Program-made: the position numbers and the translations under genes
The notes under the pieces: model-generated
Database searches by the model: none
What the model saw: only the letters and a program-made list of their open reading frames with translations
What the model was told of the DNA's origin: nothing
Origin: Rhizophagus sp. LPA8_4_AMF
Lineage: Eukaryota > Glomeromycota > Glomeromycetes > Glomerales > Glomeraceae
Reading direction: 5' to 3'
Assembly: GCA_021464525.1 (NCBI GenBank)
Contig: JADRCO010000703.1
Coordinates: 1-27,927, forward strand
DNA length: 27,927 bases
Shown: piece after piece, positions 1 to 11,430 of the stretch
Layout: the number at the start of each line of letters is the position of its first letter
How positions within the stretch are numbered: position 1 is the stretch's first letter

Positions 1-839
1 GTTTTAATTTTTAAATGATAAGAAAGAAAGAGAGAAAGAAAATATGTATAAATACGCATCATTGATTATCTGCGGATTATTGATTTATATTTTTTAATCA
101 TTTGACTTATGGAATGGTATACGTTAATCTTTATTTCCGAAATATACATTTTTATAATAAAACTTATATATGACCTTAAATTTTATTTGAAATTTTATAC
201 TTTTTTTTACTATAACCTATTTTTGTAATATACTATTTTTGCAGATAACATTTTTTTAAAATATACGTTTTTTTCATATAACCTTCTAATTAAAAATACA
301 AAATTTTATACTTATTTTGCATATGATCTCTATTATAATTATCCGGAGTCCTATTTCCATTCTGTGTTATTGGAATCATAACCAATATATAATTAGTAAT
401 AAAATTTAAATTTTTGTATACCTATTTTGTCTATAAATTATTTTTGTTATATATTATAATCAAGCTTAACATTTTGCTATCTTAAATAAATCAAATAAAA
501 AATTGATATTCAATTCAAGTTCTTCTATTCCATAGTTACAAATATAAGTACTGTAAATCTAATTTGAAATGAAAACGTGTTTAATAAGAGCAATTACTTT
601 GAAAATTTAATAAAAATTAATTACTTATAAAAATAGATAAAAAGATTATTTAATCACTATCCAAACTAAGAAATGGATTCTCTGAAAATTTTTTATCAAA
701 TTGGTAATCATTACCCAAACAAAGAAATAGAAAGACCATAATAGAAATGATCAGAATGACTGATCATTTAATACATATATAGAATGGCTACTTTTACATG
801 TATAGAAAGTGATCAGAGGGCAAAACATTATAAAGGCAG
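1..839. other. AT-rich intergenic DNA, no gene seen
   Basis: No convincing reading frame is present on either strand. The stretch contains loose, diverged repeats: a phrase like aaattttatactt...attttg recurs near 190, 300 and 405, and the phrase atcactatccaaac / atcattacccaaac recurs near 653 and 706 about 50 bp apart. These look like decayed tandem or dispersed repeats rather than regulatory sites. Confidence 0.5.
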
Positions 840-1587
840 ATGTATACCCTTAAATCATATACTTTTTCTTTTTTTAACAAAATGAGTTTTTTTGAATTAT
901 TCGAATTTAACACAAAGGAAATTTCAGTATTTTCAGAAGTTACGAAAATTGTGTCTAAATATAACAGTCTTACAAAGTATGAAGGAAGCAATATTATATA
1001 TTTTAAAATTTCTGATACCGAAATTTCTTATAAAAAAAAAATGGATTGTTAAATGTAATAAATGCTAGTATTTCTGATTATAAAAAAAATAACAAGCGTA
1101 AATTCTTTCATGATCATGAAATGAGAAAGTGTCTTTATGAAAAAAATAATAAAAGCGACTACAATATTGAAAAACAAAGCGAAGAAGTTGATGAATTTAC
1201 TGAAGTAAGCGAACAAAGAGAGGAAGTAGCCGATGAAATTGTTATTGAAGAGGAGGATAATGAAAGCGAACAAAGCGAAGACTTTGATGAACTTATTATT
1301 AGAGAGGAAGGGAATAGTATAGCGGACAAAAAAAAGGATGAAGTTGAAAGTGCTGAAGTAAATGTTGAACGTGATAATAGAGTGGAGGATGAAGTTGATG
1401 CTGAAAGTGGGCATGAAGTTAATATTAGAGTGGAAGCCATTACAACACAGGAAAAATCTGCTTTAGAAGTTGAGGAAAAACTGTCATGGAAGTTGACAAT
1501 GTGACGGAACTGATAGCGGAAGTGAATAGTGAAAATAATAATAAAATTGACAAAGCTGATGTTGATATTGATTTTGACAAAGTTTAA
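840..1587 (+). pseudogene. acidic, repetitive hypothetical protein, frame broken
   Basis: I do not recognise this protein. A 70-codon frame from ATG 840 runs into a run of ten A at 1032-1041 and stops at 1052. From the A run onward the next frame stays open to 1504 and encodes a strongly acidic protein rich in Glu, Asp, Ser and Val, with recurring pieces such as SEQREEVADE, SEQSEDFDE and REEGNSIADK. At about 1480-1504 the acidic style moves to a third frame, which continues with MEVDNVTELIAEV until a stop at 1585-1587. A similar NNREEAIA phrase follows at about 1587-1611. Codon use stays coding-like across both breaks, so one gene with two frame changes, or unspotted introns, fits better than chance. 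Antisense frames here are shadows. Functional status is unknown. Confidence 0.4.
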
Positions 1588-1921
1588 TAATAGAGAGGAA
1601 GCTATTGCATGATGTTCGTAATAACTGAATCCGTGGATCACACTTATAATAAATACGATTACTCCTATAATGTCTGAACGCCTACACTCCTTTTTACAAT
1701 ATATTTAATAAAGTTGCTGTGAATTATACCGTGATTTCGGTGCAATATTATATAATTAACCACTTGTTCACCTTTCTAAGAAGCCATAAAATTGGAAAGT
1801 TATTGGTATCTGGTATTAGAGTAAGTAACACTAAAACTTGATACATTCCCCTCTCATATTTCACGGGTAATTTCCGTATTGAAATTGATTTATCGTTTTT
1901 TATTCTCATGTTTTACCCTAA
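1588..1921. other. intergenic, nothing clear
   Basis: This lies between the acidic frame and the peptidase upstream region. No frame of substance, RNA gene or repeat was recognised. It may include promoter DNA of the downstream peptidase gene, but no specific element stands out. Confidence 0.4.
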
Positions 1922-2128
1922 AATTATAAGATCATCAAATTCGTTAAAAAAATACTCACGACCAGGTCAGGAGACATTGATCGGCAATCTGTTAAAAATG
2001 ACAATAGTCAGATTGGAAATATCTTTTCTCACAAAAAGTTTACAATGATGAAAAAGCGGCAATCTGTCCAAGATTTTATAATAAAAACAGTTATGATTGT
2101 GTCCGCAACCGATACAAATTTTCAGTAG
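1922..2128 (+). other. coding-like leader with short upstream ORF
   Basis: One frame is open for 68 codons from just after a stop at 1919-1921 to TAG at 2126-2128, which ends 14 bp before the peptidase ATG. Its wording is protein-like (SVKNDNSQIGNIF, then KKRQSVQDFI) and the tripeptide RQSV-type phrase occurs twice. It has no early ATG. The first ATGs are the tandem pair at 2045 and 2048, giving a 27-residue upstream ORF. It could be a remnant of an older exon, a regulatory uORF in the peptidase leader, or chance. It is in a different frame from the peptidase. Confidence 0.3.
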
Positions 2129-2142
2129 TTCAGTTATAAAAA

Positions 2143-4735
2143 ATGTATTATGATCCGAGCACATTATCTAATATCAACGAAATACAAACAAGTCATATTG
2201 AATTAAATTTAAGGGTTGACTTTGAACATAAAATTCTTGATGGAAGTGTTACGTTAAGCTTAATTACTATAGCTGATAATGTTAACAAAGTCATTCTTGA
2301 TACAAAAAGTCTCATTATTAAGTCAGTTTCACAAGACGGAAAACAACTAAAGGTATCAATTGTATCAGCGTAGCTTAGTGCGTTTTATATTGTTGTACTC
2401 ATTTTTTATTTATAATCCTATATAGTTTCTCCTTAATAATGAAATTGATTGTTTTGGAGCGACTGGCTTGCATATTGAGCTTGAAAAACCTCTTAATGCT
2501 GAAACCAAATTCGAATTGGAAATAGCCTACAACACTACGATACAAGGTACTGCTATTCAATGGTTAGAACCAAGGTAATGTACCTACTATTTCAACAGAA
2601 ATAATACTACGAACCTTCTCTCTTAGATCTTACCAAAATAAATATTACAGTCAAACCATTGGAAAGAAGCATCCTTATCTTTTTACACAGTGCCAAGAAG
2701 TAAGAATTAAAATTGATAATAAATATTAGAATATCTACATTTATTATAAATTAAATTTTTTTACTTTTTTTAGATTCATGCACGATCTCTTTTGCCATGT
2801 CAAGATACACCATGTTTCAAATTAACCTACAGTGCCAATATTCAAGTTTCTCATCCCCTTAAAGCTCTGATGAGTGCTATTAGTGTCGGGGAAGAGGAAA
2901 CTGGTGATGGCAAAAGCAAACTTTACAAATTCGAGCAGAAAGTTAAAATTCCCTCTTACTTAATTGCTTTGGCAGTTGGGAATTTGGCAGGAAAAGAAAT
3001 TGGCCCTAGATCAACTGTGTGGACCGAACCAGAAGTTTTACAAGACGCTGCATGGGAATTTGCAGATACTGAAAAATTTATTGCTATAGGAGAAAAACTT
3101 TTGACTCCTTATGAATGGAAGAAATATGATCTGTTGGTTCTTCCCGCTTCATTTCCTTTGTAAGTTATATAATATTAATTAATATTTAAGAAACTTTTAG
3201 AATTCTTTTACGTTCTAATTTTATTTGTTTTTTAATACAAAAAGTGGTGGCATGGAAAATCCCTGTTTGACATTTATTACTCCCGCGCTAATAGCTGGAG
3301 ATAGATCTCTCGTTGATGTAGTTGCACATGAAGTTTCTCATAGTTGGACAGGAAATCTTGTCACAGCCGCAAATTGGGTAATTTTTATGGATGATATTCA
3401 AATTAAAAAAAAAAGAACTAAAATAAACGATTAATAATTTGATTACTTAGGAACATTTTTGGCTCAATGAAGGATGGACCATGTTTCTTGAAAGAAAGAT
3501 TATTGGTCGTTTGTATGGTGAAAAAGAAAGTGATTTTCATGCAATTATTGGATGGAGTGAATTAGAGGAGGATGTTAAACTTTTCGGTGAAGACAGTCCC
3601 CTTACTGCATTACAACCTGTATTGAAAGGAATAGATCCTGATGATGCTTTTTCTCGTGTTTCATATGGTAAGCTTTTCTCCTTGTTAAGAGAAAAGTTAA
3701 CAATTGCAAATTAAGATGATAATTATTTTTTTATTATTATTATTATAGAAAAAGGATTTAATTTTTTGTACCATATTCAGCAAGTAGTTGGTGGGCCTGA
3801 ATTTTTTGAACCTTATATGAAAGCTCATATTGAAGAATTTGCTGGTAAATCTATTATCACAGATGATTGGAAAAAGTTCTTATATTCTTTTATGGAAAAA
3901 AAATTTGGATCCGTAAAAAAGGATGCATTGGATAAAATTGATTGGAATGGCTGGTTACATTCTCCGGGAATGGTAATCTTAATTAAATGTATATTTTTTT
4001 TTTGGTTATAAAATAAGTAAGACATAAAATAATTCACTCTCATTTGTTTTAGCCACCAATAAAAAATGAATTTGACCAAACGCTTTCAGAAGAATGTAAT
4101 AAATTGGCTGAAAGGTTCGAATATATTAGTTTTTTTCTTCAAATTGGCTAATTTAATTATTAATAAATTATATGAATTAGATGGAATTTGACAAGAAACA
4201 ATGAAAAATTTGAAGAATTCTCACCAGCAGACATCGATAAATTTACCACGTTACAAAAGAGTAGGTATTAAGTAAATAATTGGAAAAATTTTATGACAGG
4301 AAAAAAGCTAATGTATAAAGAAATTTTTTGAAAAGTGGCATTCTTAGACCGATTATTGGAGTTTCCACCTTTTCCTCACTCATCAATTGCCGCAATGGAT
4401 CAAGCTTACAATTTCACTACTGCTCATAATGTTGAAATTTGTTATAGATGGCATAAAGTCTGTTTATTAGCAGAGTATGAACCCATGTTTCCTCATGTTG
4501 TTAAATTTGTAACTCAACAAGGAAGAACGAAATACGTTAGACCTATATATAGGTAAGCTGCAAAATTTTTAACATTATATTGTTTTAATATTATTAAATT
4601 TCTTCTTTTTTTATGTTATTTAGAATGTTGAAAAATACCAAGAATGGATCGGACTTAGCGAAGAAAACTTTTATTGAGAATAAGTCATTTTACCATCCTA
4701 TTGCGGCAACTATGATTGAAAGAGATATTTTTTAA
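2143..4735 (+). CDS. LTA4H: leukotriene A4 hydrolase-type M1 zinc aminopeptidase, 11 exons
   Basis: Exons: 2143-2352, 2426-2574, 2627-2699, 2774-3159, 3245-3377, 3451-3667, 3749-3972, 4053-4114, 4181-4260, 4336-4552, 4624-4735. They total 1863 nt, or 620 aa (human LTA4H 611 aa). The family is a cytosolic M1 zinc aminopeptidase that trims N-terminal residues and, in animals, opens the epoxide of LTA4. Visible landmarks are the exopeptidase motif GGMEN at residues 274-278, zinc ligands H301-E-V-S-H305 and E324 in WLNEGW with the usual 18-residue spacing, proton donor Y389 in SYEKG, D381 (equivalent of human D375), and the carboxylate-binding R575/K577 in GRTKYVRP. The C-terminal helical domain is complete. 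The residue before GGMEN is Phe where human has Tyr267. All introns are GT-AG; intron 8 has a weak donor (GTTCGA). Epoxide hydrolase activity cannot be judged from sequence, while peptidase activity is very likely. The start is the first ATG giving the standard N-terminal saddle domain. Confidence 0.95.
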
Positions 4736-4796
4736 AAGAATTAAGAATTTGATAATTAAAGCTATGTATCTTATATATATGGTTTTTGATTTTATA

Positions 4797-4802
4797 AATA
4801 AA
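4797..4802 (+). promoter_or_regulatory. polyadenylation signal AATAAA
   Basis: A canonical AATAAA lies 62 bp after the peptidase stop codon, in a suitable AT-rich 3' flank. It is the first such hexamer downstream. In a genome this AT-rich the word is common by chance, so the assignment rests on position. Confidence 0.4.
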
Positions 4803-5319
4803 TATATTTGAAATTTTATGTCCATAAGGCAAAGTTTAAATTATTATAACATAGTGATCTAGACATTGATAGAATAGGAATACTACATCTATAACAAATC
4901 TATTAATTAACAGAATCTTATCCCATTACCAAAATATAAAATCGGTTCTAATAGTTTCGAAAAATTTTTGATTGTGCCATGAGTAGTAGACCTTTACACC
5001 CAATTCTTTTTAGAATGATCACGCATTTTTCTACCATTATGAGATAACAAAATAGTATTGGATGAATAAAACAAATCAAATGAGTCGGATCCCTTAGATT
5101 TCCTGATGACTAGTTCTTCTTTACATTCAAATTTTGATTTGAAAATTTACTTCAATAAGCTTATTATTCCTAGACTTGAATTAGACGGCGGGTTATCTTT
5201 TGTATAATATCATTTTAGTGGTATATACTCCATATATTATTAAAAAAATAACGTACCATCTTATATATGCTAAAATAAATACCGCATAACGGTTAACAAT
5301 TTTGATCTTAGAGCCATGA
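4803..5319. other. intergenic, nothing clear
   Basis: No coherent reading frame, RNA gene or repeat was identified between the peptidase 3' flank and the lysine-rich remnant. Confidence 0.4.
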
Positions 5320-5478
5320 ATCTTTGACGAACAAGACCAGAGAAATCGACGAGATCAGAAATCTGATTCAACTCAGGATAAGAACGCTCCTAAGGAAAAT
5401 ACACTGGAGAAGAAATCGAAAAAACATAAGAAATCTCGCGGTGTAGGTAAAGTGGATAAACTGAAGGCTTTTGCATAA
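5320..5478 (+). pseudogene. lysine-rich C-terminal coding remnant
   Basis: A frame with protein-like wording runs from just after an in-frame TGA (5317-5319) to TAA at 5476-5478, 52 residues. It starts IFDEQDQRNRRDQKSDS and ends KKSRGVGKVDKLKAFA. Composition is hydrophilic and basic, as in a disordered nuclear or ribosome-associated tail, but I do not recognise a family. There is no ATG. A possible splice acceptor (ATCTTAG, ending about 5311) lies upstream of the in-frame stop, so a functional last exon is unlikely unless another acceptor is used. An AATAAA lies at about 5510. Probably a decayed terminal exon. Confidence 0.3.
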
Positions 5479-5998
5479 ATAAGCTTTAATCTCCCATATT
5501 TTTTTGTTCAATAAAAGACATGATGGTAAATCATAGATAATAAGTAAAAATCACAGATTTACCACCAGTGTCAAATGCCATGTTTAGCCCAAACATTTGA
5601 TATATTAAAATTTGAAAAAATATTTGAAATAATGCATATTTCTTTTTTGAGCATTTCATAATAATTAATATCAAAGAGGTGATTGAGTTCACTACCGACA
5701 ATAACACCATCATCACCATCACTCGAACAATCTGCTTTATTATCACTACAACAATCACCAAGTTATTCATCACAATTGTTCATAGTTCTATGAAATGATT
5801 CCAGATAGTAATTGCTATAAGTGAACGGAATGATCGTTTCACTTTATTACACATTTATGTTGTAAGTTATTCGATGGATTATGATACAGCTTAAACATCT
5901 GAGACGTTTTAATTTTCTTATCTACAGAAAGTTGTTATTAACATTGTAAAGTGATAAACATGGCACATACCTTTAAATTCATGATAACAGGGAGAATA
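5479..5998. other. intergenic, short trinucleotide-like tract
   Basis: A short ACC/ATC-rich stretch near 5700-5765 (caccatcatcaccatcac) generates a spurious antisense frame. Nothing else was recognised. Confidence 0.4.
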
Positions 5999-6078
5999 GG
6001 GTGAATGCTAAGAAATTACGCGTTATACGCGACATCATGCGTAATCATACGTAATTTCCTATCACTTAAAGTCAACCC
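5999..6078. repeat. 80-bp imperfect foldback repeat
   Basis: The outer arms gggtgaatgctaag (5999-6012) and cttaaagtcaaccc (6065-6078) are imperfectly complementary. The inner arms gaaattacg (6012-6020) and cgtaatttc (6050-6058) are perfectly complementary, and pairing continues loosely into the loop (cgttatacgc against gcgtaatcata). The whole could fold into a long hairpin. It may be a tiny non-autonomous DNA element (MITE-like); no clear target duplication was found. Confidence 0.45.
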
Positions 6079-6350
6079 ACTCTAATAACTCATAAAGAAA
6101 TGTGATTCATAGAAAAAAGATTGACCTGATCTGTTTATTAAAAACACACTAGGGATGCAAGCTATAAAGGCATTGGAATTATAATATAACCTTAAAACTC
6201 GCCCATTTCGACTACCTATTCGTTTGATGAGAAATATGATAGAAAACATAAAATATAACGGATATATTATAACAGATAAAGAAAAAATATAACATATAAA
6301 CTATAAAAGATTGAATAAAATAGAAAATAGAGAACAATATTACAAGTGAA

Positions 6351-6695
6351 TTATAACAGATATAATAGAAAGAGTAAAAAAAGTAGAATAATAAATGAAA
6401 TAAATATTAAAAGGGTAGATAAAGTATTACTGGGAATGGAATCAATTTTGGGAGTGGAATCATACGAATTTGAACAGTAACGGGTAGCGGTGGAATTATC
6501 GATTGCTTTTTCGCAAACCTTGCATTTCTCAACGTATACGTTAATTTCTCCGTAATTTATGATATCGACATTCGGTAATTGATCAATTTCATTAATATGG
6601 AAGGTGACTTTGCCATGGTTTTCAATGATTTGTCGTTGACGCATCTGACCTTGGCGGTCATCATAATTTTCATAACCTCGATAACTTAGAGCCAT
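6351..6695 (-). CDS. small protein with C-terminal membrane anchor, unknown function
   Basis: A single-exon frame of 114 residues starts at ATG 6695 (MALSYRGYENYDDRQ). A GTG seven codons upstream also reads open, but the ATG is preferred. The first 60 residues are polar, with a Gln/Arg-rich segment (QGQMRQRQIIENHG). A central part with alternating hydrophobic and polar residues follows (VDIINYGEINVYVEKC). Two cysteines are spaced CKVC, then a third at RYC. The last 20 or so residues (ISFIILLFLLFLLYLL at the end) are almost all Leu, Ile and Phe, forming one membrane segment with no residues after it. This is the layout of a tail-anchored protein, with its N-terminus in the cytosol. There is no signal peptide. 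The non-repetitive N-terminal part argues that this is a real gene. I do not recognise the family. Confidence 0.55.
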   Translation of the reverse strand: MALSYRGYENYDDRQGQMRQRQIIENHGKVTFHINEIDQLPNVDIINYGEINVYVEKCKVCEKAIDNSTATRYCSNSYDSTPKIDSIPSNTLSTLLIFISFIILLFLLFLLYLL

Positions 6696-7577
6696 TTTGC
6701 GAGAAAAATTTTTCACGAACGAATCGTAAACGGTAAGTCAATAATGCCGAATACTCGGAACCAATCAGAAAATAATAAATAAGCTAAGTTTGTTCACATG
6801 ACTGTGATCAGCATAGTGAACCAATAAAAAAAATTTTTGACTTTTTTCTATAGTACTCGCCTACTATAATTTAATTTTACAAATAACGCCAAATTATGAT
6901 ACATTATGCAGTGACACGAGAAGTGAATGTGACGTGACGGTTAGGTGTAATTACCATATTAAAGTTTATTTTGAGGACCTTATCAGAGAGAAAGATATAT
7001 ACAGTAATAGAATTGAGATAAGAATAATAATCCGTTATTTTTGTTATTTTGATAATCAATGGTGGTCAATGCTTTTTTCAAATGACATTACGTATAATTT
7101 TTAAGGAACGTGAGAAAAAAAATATTTGCATTTAAACTATTTCATATTAATAATAAAAGGGAACCCTTAAAAACAGATTTTATCTTTAGTCTTAAAATGT
7201 TGATCAGATGTAATTTATCCCCTTTTGTATCAGTTGAACCCGCTTTCCCCCCCTATTTAATTAATAATTTTTGATTTTTAATTGGATAAATTAAAACTTT
7301 AAATTTTTAATGTTTTATGAAGGATTTACAACATTTTTCTAACTTTATATTTATTAAAAAATCATTTATATATGATGGCGTAATGAATTCAGGAGAATTA
7401 CTTAATCTCTCCTTGCAAAATGATAAGATTTCAAGTTATTAATAAGTTTTTTATTACAAATAGAATGCGTTGAAGATCTTTATCAGAAGTATTTGCATAA
7501 AAATCATAAAAGTGTAATAGATTGATAGGAAGATAGGTATTTCCTCCTTTCGATTAACCAAAACGATAAAATCACGT
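6696..7577. other. intergenic, probable upstream region of the small minus-strand gene
   Basis: No reading frame of substance. The part just above 6695 should include the promoter of the tail-anchored protein gene, but no specific motif can be supported. Confidence 0.4.
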
Positions 7578-7624
7578 CATATACATATATACATACGTAT
7601 ATATATATATACATACACACACAC
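7578..7624. repeat. TA/CA dinucleotide microsatellite
   Basis: A run of alternating ATAC, TATA and ACAC dinucleotide words, followed by A-rich DNA near 7650-7670. It is a simple repeat with no coding content. Confidence 0.8.
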
Positions 7625-7935
7625 GACAAAACAAAATCAAACATCTTAAAAAAAAAAAGAAAAAAAAAAAAATTATCCCTAAACTCAATTCTATTCTCAA
7701 TTCCTACTTAAAACATGTTTCACCGGTGATTCTACTAAGCTTTGATTATGAATATAAAATTTACCTAAGCTTTTCTTTTAATATCTAAGTACTTTCGTCA
7801 CAAATACAGTGAGTTAGACATGACACCAACTTTAATAAAACAAAAATGACAACAAAACGAAAAAAACGAACAGCTTGGTAAAAACAAAGAGACGATTTTA
7901 AACAATTCGAACATTTTATACTTAGTAGACCAGAA

Positions 7936-8030
7936 ACCATGTTTCATTAAAAGAAATTAACAAAATTCAGTGCATTATTTTTAACAATGTTTCATCAAAT
8001 GTAATTAACCAATATTCAGAATTTTTTTCT
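7936..8030. repeat. two diverged direct repeats, about 49 bp apart
   Basis: The phrase catgtttcattaaaagaaat at about 7938 recurs as aatgtttcatcaaatgtaat at about 7987, each followed by taac and an attcag word. This is a diverged tandem duplication just left of the 30-bp minisatellite. Confidence 0.5.
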
Positions 8031-8040
8031 TTTGGAAATG

Positions 8041-8219
8041 ATTTCAAGAAAACATAATAACATTAGCGAGATTTCAAGAACACATATAACCATTAGTGAG
8101 ATTTCAAGAACACATATAACATTAGTGAGATTTCAAGAACACATATAATCATTAGTGAGATTTCAAGAACACATATAATCATAAGTGAGATTTCAAGAAC
8201 ACATATAACCATTAGTGAG
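8041..8219. repeat. 30-bp minisatellite, six copies
   Basis: Copies of a unit that starts atttcaagaacacatataac and ends with a cattagtgag-like word begin at 8041, 8071, 8101, 8130, 8160 and 8190. The period is 30 bp with one 29-bp spacing. The first copy is the most diverged. No long frame crosses it, and the units touch each other with no spacers, so it is not a CRISPR array. Confidence 0.9.
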
Positions 8220-8349
8220 AATTAATGTCTCAAATTAATGAGACTGAGTGTTTATTGCAAAATAACAAAAAATAGCAAGCTAACACCTTAATTTGATAGT
8301 ATTTGGACAAATATTCAAAAATAAATCTAGTGCACCTAAACAAAAACAA

Positions 8350-8480
8350 CAATTTCAATCAGAAGCAGCATTGCATGATTAAATGCAATTGTTGAAATTA
8401 TGAGATTCAATCAGCAGGTGTACAGTGATTCAGCAGCAATTTTGCATGATTAAATGCAATTACTGAAATTATGAGATTAA
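8350..8480. repeat. tandem duplication around a palindromic core
   Basis: A block with gcatgattaaatgcaatt followed by gaaattatgagatt occurs at about 8372 and again at about 8442. The two copies are nearly identical over some 45 bp and are separated by about 70 bp. The core tgcatgattaaatgca is itself an imperfect palindrome. No coding content. Confidence 0.6.
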
Positions 8481-8621
8481 TCCTGTACATCCTGGTTCCG
8501 TATTAGTCAATTATCAATTGTATCATTTAAAAATTTTAAATAATACCATTTTGTAATATTTTGAATACTTTGACATCCAAGAAGAGGTGTCATTCCTAGA
8601 GTAAATTAGACTACTCATTTA

Positions 8622-8663
8622 TTTTTTTTTTTTTTTTTTTTTTTTTTTATGGTGTGTGGTGTT

Positions 8664-8694
<31 letters not shown>
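8622..8694. repeat. paired poly-T tracts (27 and 29 nt)
   Basis: T runs at 8622-8648 and 8666-8694 are separated by a short atggtgtgtggtgtttat-type spacer. On the minus strand they read as poly-A tails and could mark the 3' end of a retroposed sequence lying to the right, but no coding body was found there. Confidence 0.6.
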
Positions 8695-8697
<3 letters not shown>

Positions 8698-8815
8698 GGA
8701 GTCTGGAGTTAACATTTCTTTGAGATGATAATTTGATAATTATCATTTCGCCGAACTTTAATTAGTTCGATTCTTACTTTATTTAGACTAGTCTAGTTAA
8801 TTTTTTATGCAAATT
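8695..8815. repeat. chain of small palindromes next to poly-T
   Basis: Three close inverted repeats follow the poly-T pair: gataattatc near 8735, cgaact-ttaatt-agttcg near 8752-8770, and the perfect 12-mer tagactagtcta near 8786-8797. The phrase agttcgattc also resembles a Pol III B box. The stretch could be a small structured repeat such as a SINE or MITE, but neither class is proven. Confidence 0.3.
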
Positions 8816-9065
8816 CAAAGATGCCGGCATCAATTATGAAATTATGTAATACTGTACTAAGATCCCAGTTAAGAATTTAATTAAAATAAATTAAAAATAA
8901 ATTACGTTTTCTATTTATTTATTTATGTTGTTGTTTATCTTATCATAAACAAGTGTTTTATCCAATTAACAATTGTCTTTGGAACACGTAAAAACTCGTT
9001 AGATATAAAAAATACTGTATGAACGAATGAATGATGAAATTATAAAATATTATTTAATTATGTAT

Positions 9066-9184
9066 TTACCGTTTTTGTTGTTTTTTGAAATCATGATAAT
9101 TATGATGAGAAGTTGTCTTTGGCATCATTTCCAAATGAGCCATCCACTTCGACTTATTTACATCCCAAATAAAGTTTTTAAATT
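9066..9184 (-). pseudogene. isolated exon-like block, unknown protein
   Basis: On the minus strand an AG acceptor (atcag, next base 9184) is followed by a frame of 38 residues with protein-like wording: FKNFIWDVNKSKWMAHLEMM, then a basic tail ending QQKR and TAA at 9066-9068. The length, two bases plus 39 codons, fits a phase-matched last exon. I found no partner exon in the 500 bp upstream on the same strand, so it is either an orphan remnant or the last exon of a gene with a long intron. The family is not recognised. Confidence 0.3.
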
Positions 9185-9540
9185 CTGATTAAGCAAGAGA
9201 GGATACTAATAAATTCTCTTACAGTATATGAGTCTGTCAACACAGCTAAAGATTCAAAGAACGATTAGTTAATAAAATTTTATTGTAATAAACCGCTCCA
9301 GATGTTGAATTATATTACCCGTTTATAAGTATGGTACATGACCAAAATTAAAATAATTGACCATAAATTTTGATAAACGATTGGAGTGACTTCGATAGGG
9401 TGCTTACAAATATGCTTACTTTACAGTTTACACTTATTCTGAACTTTCAATAAAAATTTTAAAACATTTAAAAAATTTCATTCTTTTGAATTAAATATAA
9501 TGGTTAAAAAGATTAAAATTTTATGAACTTTGCCCTAGAA
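9185..9540. other. intergenic, nothing clear
   Basis: No coherent frame or repeat was identified. It was searched on the minus strand for partner exons of the block at 9066-9184, without success. Confidence 0.35.
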
Positions 9541-10395
9541 GATTCCGGTATGACGATAATGATTATGTCTGTATAGCATGGTCAATTATCATTTAGATTC
9601 CTGATTTTAAAACGGAATATTTTAAGCGGTAATATTTTACATTGCTCACAGTCACAATCTAATTTGTACAATTTTATTAATAAACTATCCTATGCATTAA
9701 AAGGAGCCTCCATTACTCCATAAAAAAAAAACTCCGATAAATGATCATTTTTCAAGTTTTTTATTTCGAAAAAACTCCAACATATGATCAATTTTCCAAA
9801 AAATTTTTTATAGGGGTATGACAATAATAAGTATGATATGACCTCGTGTGTATGTTATACGATATAAATTTTTATATGAGAGTGTGGTACCATACCAACG
9901 GTACAACGATGGTATGGTCAAATATCAGCTATAACAACAAAATAAATAAAAAAAAATTCTTTTCTCGGCATAGATCATTTTCTTCAATTCTTCAAATCTC
10001 GTAGTGCTATACTGTATAGAATTTAATATGAAAGTAGGTACCATATTAACCATACATACCAATTTTTAGCACCATACCATATATACAATCATTATGTATA
10101 TTCTCATTCAATCCCTTCTGGTATTAAACTGGAATCAGAGTTGGGAAGTTTGTCCAAATCTTGTCCAAAACTCAGCACTGCTGGAATTTAACCTAAACCC
10201 TTTTATTAATCTAGTGAACTATCAACTAACACGGGTGATCATGATTTAACTCATGCCAAAATGGTCGAACCCCAAACCTTATTATATTTACCATGATTTA
10301 TACTTAGTCTATTAAAATGGAATATTTTAAACAGTGTTAAATGGTAATACATCACAGATCTAATATTTGTACAATTTTAATTTATGCATTGCTCA
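9541..10395. repeat. cluster of degenerate dispersed repeats
   Basis: Several pairs are visible: cggtatgacgataatgatta (9546) against gggtatgacaataataagta (9815); aaaacggaatattttaagcg (9610) against aaaatggaatattttaaaca (10314), both followed by ctaat...ttgtacaatttta; and an actccgataaatgatca / actccaacatatgatca tandem pair near 9731 and 9773. A small hairpin accatacc (9889-9896) / ggtatggt (9911-9918) and further accatacc words near 10050-10080 belong to the same neighbourhood. It looks like a decayed non-coding repeat family. Confidence 0.45.
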
Positions 10396-11168
10396 TAGCA
10401 TGGATAATACTTTGTACGATGAAGAAGAAGATTGATGATGGTAAAGTCATCCAAGTGGAATATATGAAGATATTCACTTTTACAATTTCTCAAACTTATA
10501 CGCCTGTACAAAAATTAAAGAGAGGATTCCATGTAAAGTTAATAATAATTAACTTGGCTTTTTTTAAGTTTTAAACTAAGTTCATATATATATCGAACAG
10601 ATTGGACAAATAAATAATAACCGCGGACTGATTTATATAAAAAATAATTCTATGTTGACATCTATCAATTATACACATCGTTGATAGTTGTTAATATCCA
10701 TTTATTGGAGTTGCTTAAAAAAATCGGAGTAAAAATAATAACTAATTTTATCAGTTCTTTACCAGCATTTAGGAATTTGACCGGCGCTAAGAAAAATTCA
10801 CCATGTGACATTAATAAATAGGAGGATCAAATATAGACACGTGATTTACGTGATTGGCGATACTAGATTACTAGATTGTATAATAATACTAAAAATAGAT
10901 ATATAATTATCAATCATTTAATCATTTTTAATGTAGGACTCGCTTATAACTCCGATATAACTAACATTTTTGAAAAATATCGTTATATCAGATATTATAT
11001 CTTCTGACCCACACTTTTTTAGATATTCTAGTATTTTACAAGCGAGAGTAGTGCGAGAGTGCGGAACCACAATTAATAATAATTAATTGACCCAATAATT
11101 ATCTATATTATTGAATGCAAACAAACACCAGTACTTGTCCGGTATCCTAGCCTATATGTGATGACAAA
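10396..11168. other. intergenic, nothing clear
   Basis: The only frame of length (10341-10574) has an AT-driven composition and no recognisable start context or family. Nothing else stands out. Confidence 0.35.
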
Positions 11169-11307
11169 TTAAAAATAATCGTTTTCATGATCCTAAAGAT
11201 TTTGCAAATTTGCAAATTTGCAAATATTTAAAAAGTCATATAAAATTGGCTTTGCATAAAACGAACTTTATAAAAAAAAAAAAAGTAAATTTTACAAAGA
11301 AACTTAC

Positions 11308-11430
11308 ATTAATAACCAAATTCAGCACTTGAAAACAAAACTTTTGACGTGAACCATATATATCAATCCTCGAGATCATTACATCAAGTTTCATATATTC
11401 CGCAAATGATTCAAAGTACCGCAATACATA
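11308..11430 (-). pseudogene. isolated 41-codon exon-like block
   Basis: On the minus strand this block is bounded by an AG acceptor (CCTAG, exon starts 11430) and a strong GTAAGT donor (exon ends 11308). It is exactly 123 bp and fully open: it begins YVLRYFESFAEYMKLDVM, and the rest includes SRIDIYGSRQKFCFQ. A possible short last exon follows after a TTTAG acceptor at 11192, DHENDYF plus TAA at 11169. By eye the phrase YFESFAEYMKL faintly resembles the segment before the NADPH-side region of flavin monooxygenases, but that is weak. No upstream exon was found, so it is probably a remnant. Confidence 0.3.
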